Shown in pieces: positions 1-8,020 of a DNA stretch of 64,000 nt (its first letter is position 1; every line of letters begins with the position of its first letter). The notes below the pieces were generated by a model. It searched no databases. It saw only the letters and a list, made by a program, of their open reading frames with translations, and was not told where the DNA came from. The stretch lies in NCBI GenBank assembly GCA_900317885.1, contig ONIM01000019.1:62001-126000 (forward strand). Reading direction: 5' to 3'. The stretch comes from an uncultured Bacteroidales bacterium (lineage in GTDB: Bacteria; Bacteroidota; Bacteroidia; Bacteroidales; Paludibacteraceae). The translations under genes and the position numbers were made by a program.

Positions 1-99
1 GTTTTCGGATCGATGAATGCTGCCTTTGCCGGCGTCCTGCTGTGGGTGATAAATACCCTCCTTCCCTGCCTCGGATGGTTCTTTTTTAGGAAAAAATAA
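1..99 (+). CDS. C-terminal end of an unidentified membrane protein (partial)
   Basis: The first frame is open from the window edge and stops at a TAA ending at 99. The 32 visible residues are mostly hydrophobic (a stretch around AGVLLWVINTLL) and end in FFFRKK. This is what the last transmembrane helix of an inner-membrane protein with a short positively charged cytoplasmic tail looks like. The family cannot be named from so little sequence. The malQ promoter begins 9 nt after the stop. Confidence 0.55.
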   Translation, partial: VFGSMNAAFAGVLLWVINTLLPCLGWFFFRKK

Positions 100-107
100 C
101 AAAACCC

Positions 108-138
108 TTGCGTATGTCGCAAAAAAGCAGTAATTTTG
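108..138 (+). promoter_or_regulatory. Bacteroidota-type promoter of malQ
   Basis: TTG at 108-110 and TAATTTTG at 131-138, separated by 20 nt. The -33 box continues as TTGCGTATGTC, the extended form also seen before porQ, sdhC and the lipid kinase gene. The promoter places transcription start near 143, so ATG 177 is the malQ start rather than any upstream in-frame codon. Confidence 0.8.
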
Positions 139-176
139 TAGCCGAAAAACGAAAATATAAAAAACACCATTATACC

Positions 177-2804
177 ATGAACATTAATTTTCAGATTCAT
201 TATCGTGCCGAGTACGGCCAGAGTCTCTGCGTGATTGAGACGCAGGAGTCTATTTTGGGATGGACAGAGAAAGATCCGTTGGTGCTTAACTGCCAAGGGA
301 CCGATTTCTGGCAGGTTAATGTCCCCATTAGCGATTTTGCAGGCAGTATTCAGTACAAATATGCGATTCGTCTGCAGGACGGTCGGTATATCTATGAGGC
401 AGGTGAACCGAGGATACTTAATTTAGTAGAAAGTCAAAAGTCGGAAGTCGAAAGACAGATTGTGGTTCGCGACGCTTGGCAGGCGAGCACCTATGAGGAC
501 AGTTTCTATACCACCGCCTTCCTCAAAGCGCTTTTCAGTAGAAAGTCGAAAGACGAGAGACCGCTTCGCTCAAAGAAACAGGGCAATATTCGTTTCTCTA
601 TCGACCTGCCGCAGATCCTGCCGACACAAGGCGTGGCGATCGTCGGTAACTGCCCGGAGTTAGGCAACTGGAATGCCGATAACAAACTTGTTATGAGCGA
701 TACGGAGTTCCCCGTTTGGAAAGCCGACATCAAGGTTTCCGAGGCGCAGATCATCGAGTATAAATACATGGTCTATGATCTCAAGACAGGCGCCCAGGTA
801 GATATGGAGTGGGGCGAGAACCGCCAGATATGGGGCATCGAGAAGGGCATAGTCATCTACCAGAACGACCGTGGATTCCGCCGCACGCAACCGCGATGGA
901 AGGGAGCCGGCGTAGCTGTTCCGGTCTTCTCGCTCCGTACGGAAGAGGGATTCGGTATCGGTGAGTTCCAGGACCTCAAGAAGATGGCGGACTGGGCTGC
1001 GGCAACGGGTCAGAAGATGATCCAGACCCTGCCGATCAACGATACCACGCTGCGGCATAATAACCTCGACAGTTATCCTTACAACGCTGTTTCTGTCTTC
1101 GCGCTCCATCCGATATATATCAATATTGAGAAGATGGGTCGCCTGACGCCGGCGCAGAAGAAGAAATATGAGGCGCAGAAGGCGGAGTTCAACGCTCTCA
1201 AGATCGCTGATTACCAGAACGTCTATGACGCCAAGACCGTCTTCTTCAAGGCGCTCTTCAAGCAGGACAAGGATGCTCTCTTCTCCTCCGAGGAGTATAA
1301 GGCGTTCTTTGCGAAGAACCGCGAGTGGCTTGAACCGTACGCCGAGTTCCTTCATAAGCGTGACAAACAACCGAAGGAGTACTACTACTTCCTCCAGTTC
1401 CATGCGGACAAACAGTTGGCAGACGCAGTGGCATATGCTCACTCGATCGGCGTGGCAATGAAGGGAGATATACCTATCGGTATCAGCCCTGACTCTGTGG
1501 ATGCAGCCGTTTATCCGGAGCTCTTTAACCTGGATGCATCTGCCGGCGCACCGCCCGATGACTTCTCTATCTCCGGTCAGAACTGGGGATTCCCGACCTA
1601 TAACTGGGATAAGATGGCGGAGGATAACTTCGGCTGGTGGCAGAAAAGATTCCGCAAGATGCAGGATTATTTCGATGCCTACCGCGTAGATCATATCCTT
1701 GGTTTCTTCCGTATCTGGCAGATGCGCAAGACCGATGTATGGGGTCTCTGCGGTCATTTCGTTCCGGCGCTGCCGTATAGCTATGATGACCTCTGTGCGC
1801 AGGGTATTTGCCTCGACTGGGACCGTATGACCAAGCCTTATATCCGCTCGAATTTCTTAGGTGACGTCTTAGGTTATGATACCGAGTGGGCAAAGAAGAA
1901 TGCCCTTCAGACCCGCGACGGATACGTCTATTGGTTCCGTCCTGAGTTTGATACCCAAGTCAAAGTGCAGGAGTGGTACGACCGTCTCATGGAGGACCCG
2001 AAACAACTCAAAGCAGCAGGTCTCTCTGCCGAAGCGGCGAAGAATATCTGCAACGGCTTGATTTATCTCCATTGCGAGGTGCTGATGGTCGAGGATCAAC
2101 GCCGTCCGGGATGGCTCCATCCGCGTATCTCGATCTACCAGAGCCACTCTTTCAACGAGCTCTATTCCGACCAGAAAGAGGTGCTCATGCGTATCTATAA
2201 CGAGTATTTCTACCGCCGTCATACGCAGTTCTGGCGCGACTCGGCGATGCGCAAACTGCCGACGCTTATCGGCGCAACGAAGATGCTCTGCTGCGGCGAG
2301 GACCTCGGTATGGTTCCGGCATGCGTACCTGACGTGATGCATGAGTTGCAGATCCTCAGCCTCGAGATTCAGCGAATGCCGAAAGATCCGACGGTTAAGT
2401 TCGCACACCCGGCTGATGCACCGTATCAGTCTGTCTGCACGACCGGTACGCACGACATGAACCCGCTGCGCGCATGGTGGGAAGAGGACCGCGCTGTAAC
2501 CCAGCAGTTCTACAACGAGCAGATGGGTTGGTGGGGCGATGCGCCCAAAGAGATGACGCCGGAAATCGCGGAGTTCATCATCAACCAGCACATGTATTCA
2601 CCTGCCATGTGGACTATCCTGCCGCTGCAAGACTGGCTCGCTATCGACGGCGACGTACGTGTCAAAGACCAGTTCTCGGACCGCATCAATGTGCCCGCTA
2701 ACCCGCGCCATTTCTGGAACTACAGGATGCACCTGTCTATTGAGCAACTGCTCAAGGAAAAGAAACTGAATGAGAAAATCAAAAAGCTGACAAGCGTTCG
2801 CTAA
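177..2804 (+). CDS. malQ: 4-alpha-glucanotransferase (amylomaltase), GH77, DPE2-like with two CBM20 domains
   Basis: The 875-residue cytoplasmic enzyme should transfer alpha-1,4-glucan segments between maltodextrins or onto glycogen. Two starch-binding CBM20-like domains occupy roughly residues 1-110 and 140-245, and the second shows the VGNCPELGNW signature. The GH77 domain follows. The expected catalytic residues are visible: Asp505 in RVDHILGFF (nucleophile), Glu708 in GEDLG (acid/base) and Asp760 in GTHDMNPLRAWW. The long spacing between the first two is typical of the DPE2 type, which carries an insertion in the catalytic domain. Heptamer repeats are read in frame inside the first CBM20 and in the linker between the CBM20s. 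ATG 177 was chosen because the promoter lies at 108-138. Confidence 0.92.
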   Translation: MNINFQIHYRAEYGQSLCVIETQESILGWTEKDPLVLNCQGTDFWQVNVPISDFAGSIQYKYAIRLQDGRYIYEAGEPRILNLVESQKSEVERQIVVRDAWQASTYEDSFYTTAFLKALFSRKSKDERPLRSKKQGNIRFSIDLPQILPTQGVAIVGNCPELGNWNADNKLVMSDTEFPVWKADIKVSEAQIIEYKYMVYDLKTGAQVDMEWGENRQIWGIEKGIVIYQNDRGFRRTQPRWKGAGVAVPVFSLRTEEGFGIGEFQDLKKMADWAAATGQKMIQTLPINDTTLRHNNLDSYPYNAVSVFALHPIYINIEKMGRLTPAQKKKYEAQKAEFNALKIADYQNVYDAKTVFFKALFKQDKDALFSSEEYKAFFAKNREWLEPYAEFLHKRDKQPKEYYYFLQFHADKQLADAVAYAHSIGVAMKGDIPIGISPDSVDAAVYPELFNLDASAGAPPDDFSISGQNWGFPTYNWDKMAEDNFGWWQKRFRKMQDYFDAYRVDHILGFFRIWQMRKTDVWGLCGHFVPALPYSYDDLCAQGICLDWDRMTKPYIRSNFLGDVLGYDTEWAKKNALQTRDGYVYWFRPEFDTQVKVQEWYDRLMEDPKQLKAAGLSAEAAKNICNGLIYLHCEVLMVEDQRRPGWLHPRISIYQSHSFNELYSDQKEVLMRIYNEYFYRRHTQFWRDSAMRKLPTLIGATKMLCCGEDLGMVPACVPDVMHELQILSLEIQRMPKDPTVKFAHPADAPYQSVCTTGTHDMNPLRAWWEEDRAVTQQFYNEQMGWWGDAPKEMTPEIAEFIINQHMYSPAMWTILPLQDWLAIDGDVRVKDQFSDRINVPANPRHFWNYRMHLSIEQLLKEKKLNEKIKKLTSVR
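427..457 (+). repeat. Imperfect AAAGTCG heptamer tract inside malQ
   Basis: About three copies of AAAGTCG-like units are read in frame as VESQKSEVER within the first CBM20 domain. The same peptide in near-identical form occurs in cmk (around 4160-4190). Confidence 0.7.
539..565 (+). repeat. Second AAAGTCG heptamer tract inside malQ
   Basis: Shorter tract read as SRKSKDERP, located in the linker between the two CBM20 domains. Confidence 0.6.
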
Positions 2805-3633
2805 CGCGCTCCATGAGCCATAGCGGCGTGCTCGTCGCACCACAGATCCCGACCTTCCAGTCGGGATTTGTTTGTATCTGCTCGCGGTACTCCGCAAGCT
2901 TGTTCTCCAACTCGTCCGGCGACGAGACAAAAATCGTCTTCGGGTTCGCCTCTAAACAGTGGTTGTATAGCACCTTCGCGTTGGAACTCTTGCCTCCGCC
3001 GACGAAGATCACGAGGTCCTGCGCTTTCGCAAACTCCTGCAACTGCGCCACGCGGTTTGCTACCGAGCGGCAGATGGTGTCATGCGCTTCCAGCGCAATT
3101 TGAGATTTAAGATTTGAGATTTGAGATTTTATTGCCTCTACGAGGCTCTGAAAACCTTCCACGCTCTTTGTGGTCTGCGAGAAGAGATATATCGGTCTCG
3201 AGAAATCGAGTTGGTCCAACTCCTCCTCGCGCTCGATGACGATGGCGGTGTTGTTCGTCTGCCCCTGCAGCCCGATGACCTCCGCATGCCCGCGTTTGCC
3301 GTAGATGACAATCTGCGGAGGAACCGCCTCGTCGTTCTTATGCAGCTCGTAGCAGGCGCGGATACGGTCCTGTAGCTTCTTCACTATCCAGTAGGTGCTT
3401 GGCGGTTCGCCGTGAGCCCGTAGCAAGACCCGCGAGTGGGGTGGTAACGAACGCAGGTCGTCGTTGTCGATCGTCTGCAAGCCCAAGCCCTCTAACCGCG
3501 CTACCTCCTGACCGTTATGCACGATGTCACCCAAGCAACAAAGAGCTCCTTTTTGGAGCTCCTCTTCCGCTGTCCGGATGGCACGTGTCACACCGAAACA
3601 GAAACCGCTATTTGTATCTATTGATACAATCAT
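2779..3633 (-). CDS. ispH: 4-hydroxy-3-methylbut-2-enyl diphosphate reductase (IspH/LytB) with an internal deletion
   Basis: IspH is the last enzyme of the MEP isoprenoid pathway and uses a [4Fe-4S] cluster held by three cysteines. The 284-residue product keeps Cys12 (SGFCFGV), His39 (IVHN), His116 and Glu118 (GHAE), SQTTKS, Cys188 (DTICRSVANR) and the C-terminal GICGATSTP. The expected segment with the IDATCP motif, which carries the second cluster ligand, is absent. RAHGEPPSTYW (residues 72-82) runs directly into IVKKLQDRI, about 15 residues short in frame. A heptamer repeat adds SQISNLKSQI near residues 170-179. The ATG at 3633 directly abuts the cmk stop codon. The 3' end overlaps the convergent malQ end by 26 bp. 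The family call is secure; activity is doubtful unless the deletion is an assembly error. Confidence 0.85.
   Translation of the reverse strand: MIVSIDTNSGFCFGVTRAIRTAEEELQKGALCCLGDIVHNGQEVARLEGLGLQTIDNDDLRSLPPHSRVLLRAHGEPPSTYWIVKKLQDRIRACYELHKNDEAVPPQIVIYGKRGHAEVIGLQGQTNNTAIVIEREEELDQLDFSRPIYLFSQTTKSVEGFQSLVEAIKSQISNLKSQIALEAHDTICRSVANRVAQLQEFAKAQDLVIFVGGGKSSNAKVLYNHCLEANPKTIFVSSPDELENKLAEYREQIQTNPDWKVGICGATSTPLWLMERVSERLSAF
3098..3130 (-). repeat. AAATCTC heptamer tract inside ispH
   Basis: Four AAATCTC/AAATCTT-type units on the coding strand are read in frame as LKSQISNLKSQI between two conserved blocks of IspH. Confidence 0.7.
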
Positions 3634-3658
3634 TTAGGATTTAGGATTTTGGATTTGG
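3632..3658 (-). repeat. AAATCCT heptamer tract spanning the cmk stop and the ispH start
   Basis: On the coding strand, repeated AAATCCT units encode the last residues of Cmk (IQNPKS) and its TAA stop, and run into the ATG of ispH. The junction between the two genes is therefore made of repeat. Confidence 0.7.
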
Positions 3659-4326
3659 TCAAAGAGGTCGATGATGACTTTCATCTGCTCGTCCGGCGTC
3701 ATGTCGCTGTTATCTACGACGATGGCATCTTCGGCCTGCCGTAACGGGCTCTCGGCGCGATGCGTATCGCGGTAGTCGCGGTCGTTGACATCCGCTAATA
3801 CCTCTTCATAGACGGGCTTCTCACCTTTGGCTACCAACTCGTCGTACCTCCGTTGCGCACGAACCTCCGGCCGGGCTGTGAGGAACAGCTTGAGATCTGC
3901 TTTCGGGAAGACTACCGTGCCGATGTCGCGGCCGTCCATGACGATGCTCTGGTTGGCACCCATCGCCTGTTGCTGCGCGACAAGGAAAGCACGGACCTCT
4001 TTAATCTGCGAGATCTCCGAAGCGCGGTTGCCGACCTCGAGCGTCCGTATCTGACCCTCCACATCTTCGCCATTCAGCGTCACGTGCTGCGCATCGCCAA
4101 CCCGCACAAAGCCTATCTTTATCTGCGGCAGCAGAGCGATGATCTCCTCGTCGCTCAGTCTTTCAACTTTCGACTTTCGACTTTCGACTAATACGTACAA
4201 CGCAATAGCCCGGTACATAGCGCCGGTATCTACATAGGTCGCATGCGCATACTTAGCCAGCGCCTTGGCTATCGTCGATTTTCCGCACGACGAATATCCG
4301 TCTATAGCAACAATGATCTTTTTCAT
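3634..4326 (-). CDS. cmk: Cytidylate kinase
   Basis: The 230-residue enzyme phosphorylates CMP/dCMP with ATP in the cytoplasm. The P-loop is DGYSSCGKST (residues 9-18), the form usual in Bacteroidota. VDTGAMYRAIA near residue 32 and MDGRDIGTVVFP near residue 130 are the substrate-binding blocks of the family. A heptamer tract adds VESRKSKVERL near residue 46, in a loop that varies between family members. The gene overlaps the porQ stop by 4 nt (ATGA) and is followed without a gap by ispH, so porQ-cmk-ispH is one transcription unit read from the promoter at 5445-5475. Confidence 0.93.
   Translation of the reverse strand: MKKIIVAIDGYSSCGKSTIAKALAKYAHATYVDTGAMYRAIALYVLVESRKSKVERLSDEEIIALLPQIKIGFVRVGDAQHVTLNGEDVEGQIRTLEVGNRASEISQIKEVRAFLVAQQQAMGANQSIVMDGRDIGTVVFPKADLKLFLTARPEVRAQRRYDELVAKGEKPVYEEVLADVNDRDYRDTHRAESPLRQAEDAIVVDNSDMTPDEQMKVIIDLFDQIQNPKS
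4160..4190 (-). repeat. AAAGTCG heptamer tract inside cmk
   Basis: Three near-perfect AAAGTCG units (21 nt, seven codons) on the coding strand are read as VESRKSKVER. They match the malQ tract in unit and reading frame. Confidence 0.75.
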
Positions 4327-5420
4327 TTTAGTAACGAGTTAATGTCTATCGTCAGTCCTGCCTGGTACGAGAAGTTGGACTTGGTCATCTGGCTGATGGC
4401 GAAATCCAGGTGCACCTGCTTGATCCGCACGCCAAGACCTAAGGCGAATCCCGCTAACGACCGCTGATCGACGAGGTTCAGCTCCGCGCGGCGACGATGG
4501 TTGTATGAGAAAGCGATATAGAACCGCTCGCGTTTATCTACTACCTCTATCGTCCATATTGTATGGCGGAAGAGCATGTCGTACCATTTGACGTTATGAG
4601 GGATGATGTCGCCGGTCGTGGCATTCTTGTCCAGCCCCGTCCATTCGTAGTTCAGATACCATGTCTGCAGGTTATGCGCCTGCATGTGGAAGCGCAACGG
4701 CGCGTGCTTCACGCGATACGTCAGTCCTAACTGCAGGTTCAGCGGCAGCATCTCGTGATTCGTTCCGCCTTCCTCCGAGTAGAAGCCCTTCAACTGCCAT
4801 CCGATATTCTGCAGCACCAGACCCATCTGGAATGTTGAGTCGAGAGTTTGAAAATGCGCTCCTACGTCCGCGCCCAACGCAAACGAACTGTAACTCTCGT
4901 AGATCGAATAAACCGGTTTGAGCGTCACGCCGACCTTGAACATCCGTCCTAACTGCCGCGCGTACATCACGTCTATCAAGATATCCCGCGCGCCAAACGA
5001 ACCACCGGTCTTGTTGCCGTCCTTGTCCGCGTAGTACATCTTCCCGTAGTCCAGATAATGAATGCCTACAGCGAAATAGTTGGGCTTGTCGGGTTCTCCC
5101 TCTGCCGGTTTCTCTATTTTAGAACGCCCGAAATTATGCCCATACAACACGCTTCCGAACATCGTCCCAGGCAGGTAGTAGCTGTAGTTGAGTTGCAGCA
5201 TCATGTGGCTGTTAGCATGCAGCAACGCCGGGTTGCACATGCCCATCGCGATGTCCCCGTCACTGAGCGATACGTTCGATCCGCCCAAGGCATTGATGCG
5301 CGACGATACCGGCAGACTCATAAACGAGAACACCGACCGCCCTGCATTCGACACCTGACCAAAGGTACAAAGGGACAAAGTACAAAGTACAAGGATTACT
5401 ATTTTTTTGCTTATAGCCAC
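4323..5420 (-). CDS. porQ: Type IX secretion system protein PorQ
   Basis: PorQ is an outer-membrane beta-barrel protein of the T9SS, associated in known systems with PorU/PorV/PorZ in surface attachment of cargo. The 365-residue product has an N-terminal signal peptide, then NAGRSVFSFMSLPVSSRINALGG, the typical start of the mature protein, with NPAL and many alternating strands after it. It starts at a GTG (5420). The hydrophobic core of the signal peptide (VLCTLSLCTFG) is encoded by a GTACAAA-type heptamer tract. It is first in the porQ-cmk-ispH unit and lies apart from porP-porN at 17072-22943. Confidence 0.88.
   Translation of the reverse strand: MAISKKIVILVLCTLSLCTFGQVSNAGRSVFSFMSLPVSSRINALGGSNVSLSDGDIAMGMCNPALLHANSHMMLQLNYSYYLPGTMFGSVLYGHNFGRSKIEKPAEGEPDKPNYFAVGIHYLDYGKMYYADKDGNKTGGSFGARDILIDVMYARQLGRMFKVGVTLKPVYSIYESYSSFALGADVGAHFQTLDSTFQMGLVLQNIGWQLKGFYSEEGGTNHEMLPLNLQLGLTYRVKHAPLRFHMQAHNLQTWYLNYEWTGLDKNATTGDIIPHNVKWYDMLFRHTIWTIEVVDKRERFYIAFSYNHRRRAELNLVDQRSLAGFALGLGVRIKQVHLDFAISQMTKSNFSYQAGLTIDINSLLK
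5361..5395 (-). repeat. ACAAAGT heptamer tract encoding the PorQ signal-peptide core
   Basis: Four imperfect GTACAAA units, whose reverse complement encodes the hydrophobic stretch of the porQ signal peptide. A gain or loss of one 7-bp unit would shift the porQ frame. Confidence 0.7.
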
Positions 5421-5444
5421 ACTACGGCATTTTAAAATCGGCTA

Positions 5445-5475
5445 CAAAATTACTGCTTTTTTTTGACATACGCAA
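5445..5475 (-). promoter_or_regulatory. Promoter of porQ-cmk-ispH
   Basis: On the minus strand, TTG at 5475-5473 and TAATTTTG at 5452-5445, 20 nt apart. The stretch from TTGCGTATGTC to the -7 box is nearly identical to the malQ promoter, including GCAGTAATTTTGTAGCC. Confidence 0.8.
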
Positions 5476-5503
5476 GCGCACGCACGTTTTTTGTCTTTTT
5501 TTC

Positions 5504-5534
5504 TTGCGTATGTCATTTTTTTTTAGTAATTTTG
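5504..5534 (+). promoter_or_regulatory. Promoter of sdhC
   Basis: TTG at 5504-5506 and TAATTTTG at 5527-5534, 20 nt apart, with the extended TTGCGTATGTC box. It diverges from the porQ promoter; the two -33 boxes are about 30 bp apart. Confidence 0.8.
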
Positions 5535-5596
5535 CAGCCGAAATACGAATCAGCATTAATTAACAATAATATTTATCTAAAAACACAAACAATTCT

Positions 5597-6295
5597 ATGT
5601 GGTTAAAAGATTCTTCTATTGGCCGTAAGTTCGTCATGGCGCTTAGTGGAGCTGCGTTGGTTTTCTTCCTGCTGTTCCACGGTTGCATGAACCTTGCGCT
5701 GGTGTTCAGCGAGGAGGCTTACAACGCCATCTGCCGTTTCCTCGGCGCTAACTGGTACGCAGTGATCGGTTCGCTCGGTATTGCGTTCCTCATTTTGGTG
5801 CATTTCTGCTATGGTCTGTATCTGACCATCCAGAACCGAGCAGCACGTGGTAACGACCGCTATGCGGTAACCGACAAGAAACCCGGTGTGACCTGGGAGA
5901 GTGAGAATATGCTCGTCCTCGGCTTCACCATCCTCGGTTTCCTCTGCTTGCACCTCTACAACTTCTGGTTCAAGATGCAGTTTGCGGAGCTCTCAGGCAT
6001 CGAGACCGGTGCGTTTGACCCGCAGAACGGTGCGGCTTACGTCAAGGAGCTGTTCACTACTCCGGTTTGGGGACAGATCTACTGCGTGCTCTACCTCCTT
6101 TGGCTCGTCGTCCTCTGGCTCCACCTCAATCACGGTGTAGGTTCGGCAATGACCTCCATGGGACTCAATAACCTCAAATGGCAGAAACGCGTTGAGGTCA
6201 TCAGTACGGTCGTAGCTACCCTCGTGGTACTGCCGTTCACGATTGTAGTGTTGTATTATCTAGGCATGGGAATCGGGATGCTCTGTGCCGCATAA
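5597..6295 (+). CDS. sdhC: Succinate dehydrogenase/fumarate reductase cytochrome b subunit
   Basis: This is the membrane anchor of the quinone-linked fumarate reductase of Bacteroidota. It carries di-heme cytochrome b and passes electrons from menaquinol to the FeS subunit. The 232-residue protein starts MWLKDSSIGRKFVMALSGA, the usual family start, and has five hydrophobic helices with histidines in helices near residues 30, 75, 115 and 180 as possible heme ligands. Its partners frdA and frdB lie at 8021-10902, but a leucine-rich surface protein gene sits in between, which is not the usual contiguous arrangement. Confidence 0.9.
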   Translation: MWLKDSSIGRKFVMALSGAALVFFLLFHGCMNLALVFSEEAYNAICRFLGANWYAVIGSLGIAFLILVHFCYGLYLTIQNRAARGNDRYAVTDKKPGVTWESENMLVLGFTILGFLCLHLYNFWFKMQFAELSGIETGAFDPQNGAAYVKELFTTPVWGQIYCVLYLLWLVVLWLHLNHGVGSAMTSMGLNNLKWQKRVEVISTVVATLVVLPFTIVVLYYLGMGIGMLCAA

Positions 6296-6307
6296 CTGTA
6301 ACATGCA

Positions 6308-7966
6308 ATGAATAAACGGCTATTGATATTTGTTCTCTGTCTGGGTGCCAATCTCTTGGCTCTCGCCTACGACGTGGAAATCAATGGTATCTTTTATAAC
6401 CTCAATAACTCTACTCGTACAGCGACTGTCACGCAGGAAGACTATTTTAATACTTCCGCTTATGCCGGTCATGTCGTCATACCCGAACAAATAACACATA
6501 ACGGCGTGCAATATACCGTTACCGAAATCGGAGAATGGGCACTGAGGTACAGTGATGTAGAATCGGTGGTTATCCCTACGACTATTACCAAAATAGGCGA
6601 ACGGGCGTTCGAAGGCTGTCATAGCCTCACCAAGATGTACTACAATGCTGTAAAATGCACTGTCAATAGTTACTGGCTCAAACCGTTAAACTTGCGCGAA
6701 GTCATTTTTGGCGAAGATGTACAATCTGTGCCGAGCGGACTCTTTGCTAACGCCGGCAAACTGAAGGTCGTACGTTTCAACGCCAAGAATTGCAGGGGTG
6801 GAAGTATGTCATCCGCATTGGGATATAATGGCAGTACCGGCAACTGGAGCACGCATATAGACAGCATGTTCATCGGCGACTCGGTGCTGTATATCCCTTC
6901 TAACCTGTGCTACCAAATGGATTCGCTCCACTATGTGCGTATGGGTCAATCCGTTCGTGTAATCGGCGAGTATGCCTTTCGTGCCTGCCCGCGTCTGACC
7001 GAACTGGAATTGCCGCCTATGCTGGACAGTATCATGACCGGCGGTCTGCAGGCTTTAAGAGGCATCAAGGAGTTGCATATCCCCCGTTCGCTCCGTTATG
7101 TAGGACTAATCGGTTTTTCCAGTACCGACAGCATACGGATACACGTGGAGGATCTTGCAGCGTATGCCGCCATCACCTGCGAACATGATGAAGCAAGTCC
7201 GCTATACAATAATTATTTATATGTAGGCGGCCAACGTGTGACAGACCTCGTGTTGCCGGACACAGCCCGAACGGTCGGCAAATATGCCTTCTCCGGGTGT
7301 CTGGGACTTAATTCTGTCACGCTGTCCGACTCGCTCCGCACGATTGAAGAGGGCGGTTTCTACCACCTGCCCAATGTGCAGACGATACGACTGCCCGAGG
7401 CGTGCGAGAAAGTAGGAAAAATGGCATTTTATGACTGCGACTCCATGCGTACCATCATCTCCGATGCGGTCACTCCTCCGCAACTTGAAGCGCAATGCTT
7501 TTACAGATGGTTTGAGTATAACTATACCGGTTTATATTCCCGGTATAATGTGCTGATCGGCTGTTCGGTGGACTCGCTTGCCTATGCTGCTAACAGCAGT
7601 TGGGCGGGATATAAGTTCCGTAAGGAACGCCCGCAAGTAAGTGTAGCAACTGCTGAAGGAGGCATGGCAACAGGAGAAGGAAAGTATGCCTGTGACGAGT
7701 GGGTGACAATCACCGCCGTAGCGGATGAGGGATACACTTTTGTCGGATGGAGCGATGGAGACCAGACAAATCCACGACTTATTCAAGTGAATGGGGATGT
7801 CACGTATGAACCTCTATTCGCGGGAAGCAATCCCACAGGTATTCATACGGAACCCTCGCAGGCAATAAAGAAAGCGGAAAAGCTGATAATCGATAATCAT
7901 CTGTATATACGACGCCAGGACGGAGAAACTTATACTATAGACGGAATGCATGTTATCCGGTTATAA
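6308..7966 (+). CDS. BspA-type leucine-rich repeat surface protein with C-terminal tail tag
   Basis: The 552-residue secreted protein begins with a signal peptide (MNKRLLIFVLCLGANLLALA). From about residue 60 to 410 it carries BspA-like LRR_5 repeats (phrases such as VTEIGEWALRYSDVESVVIP and VGKYAFSGCLGLNSVTL). These are usually involved in adhesion. A bacterial B-repeat-like domain follows (EGYTFVGWSDGD, about residues 440-510). The end, from TGIHTEPSQ through LYIRRQDGETY to the stop, matches the tail shared by six other secreted proteins in this window. The gene lies 12 nt after sdhC and 54 nt before frdA in the same orientation, so it is probably cotranscribed with them; this is an unusual place for a surface protein. 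Confidence 0.82.
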   Translation: MNKRLLIFVLCLGANLLALAYDVEINGIFYNLNNSTRTATVTQEDYFNTSAYAGHVVIPEQITHNGVQYTVTEIGEWALRYSDVESVVIPTTITKIGERAFEGCHSLTKMYYNAVKCTVNSYWLKPLNLREVIFGEDVQSVPSGLFANAGKLKVVRFNAKNCRGGSMSSALGYNGSTGNWSTHIDSMFIGDSVLYIPSNLCYQMDSLHYVRMGQSVRVIGEYAFRACPRLTELELPPMLDSIMTGGLQALRGIKELHIPRSLRYVGLIGFSSTDSIRIHVEDLAAYAAITCEHDEASPLYNNYLYVGGQRVTDLVLPDTARTVGKYAFSGCLGLNSVTLSDSLRTIEEGGFYHLPNVQTIRLPEACEKVGKMAFYDCDSMRTIISDAVTPPQLEAQCFYRWFEYNYTGLYSRYNVLIGCSVDSLAYAANSSWAGYKFRKERPQVSVATAEGGMATGEGKYACDEWVTITAVADEGYTFVGWSDGDQTNPRLIQVNGDVTYEPLFAGSNPTGIHTEPSQAIKKAEKLIIDNHLYIRRQDGETYTIDGMHVIRL

Positions 7967-8020
7967 GAGTACGAGTACTTAACGTAGAAAATAGCAAACA
8001 TATATAAATTCTACCTATTT

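Noticed and set aside
108-176. Upstream start for malQ at 108
   Set aside because: The bases form the TTG and TAATTTTG promoter boxes; homology begins at ATG 177.
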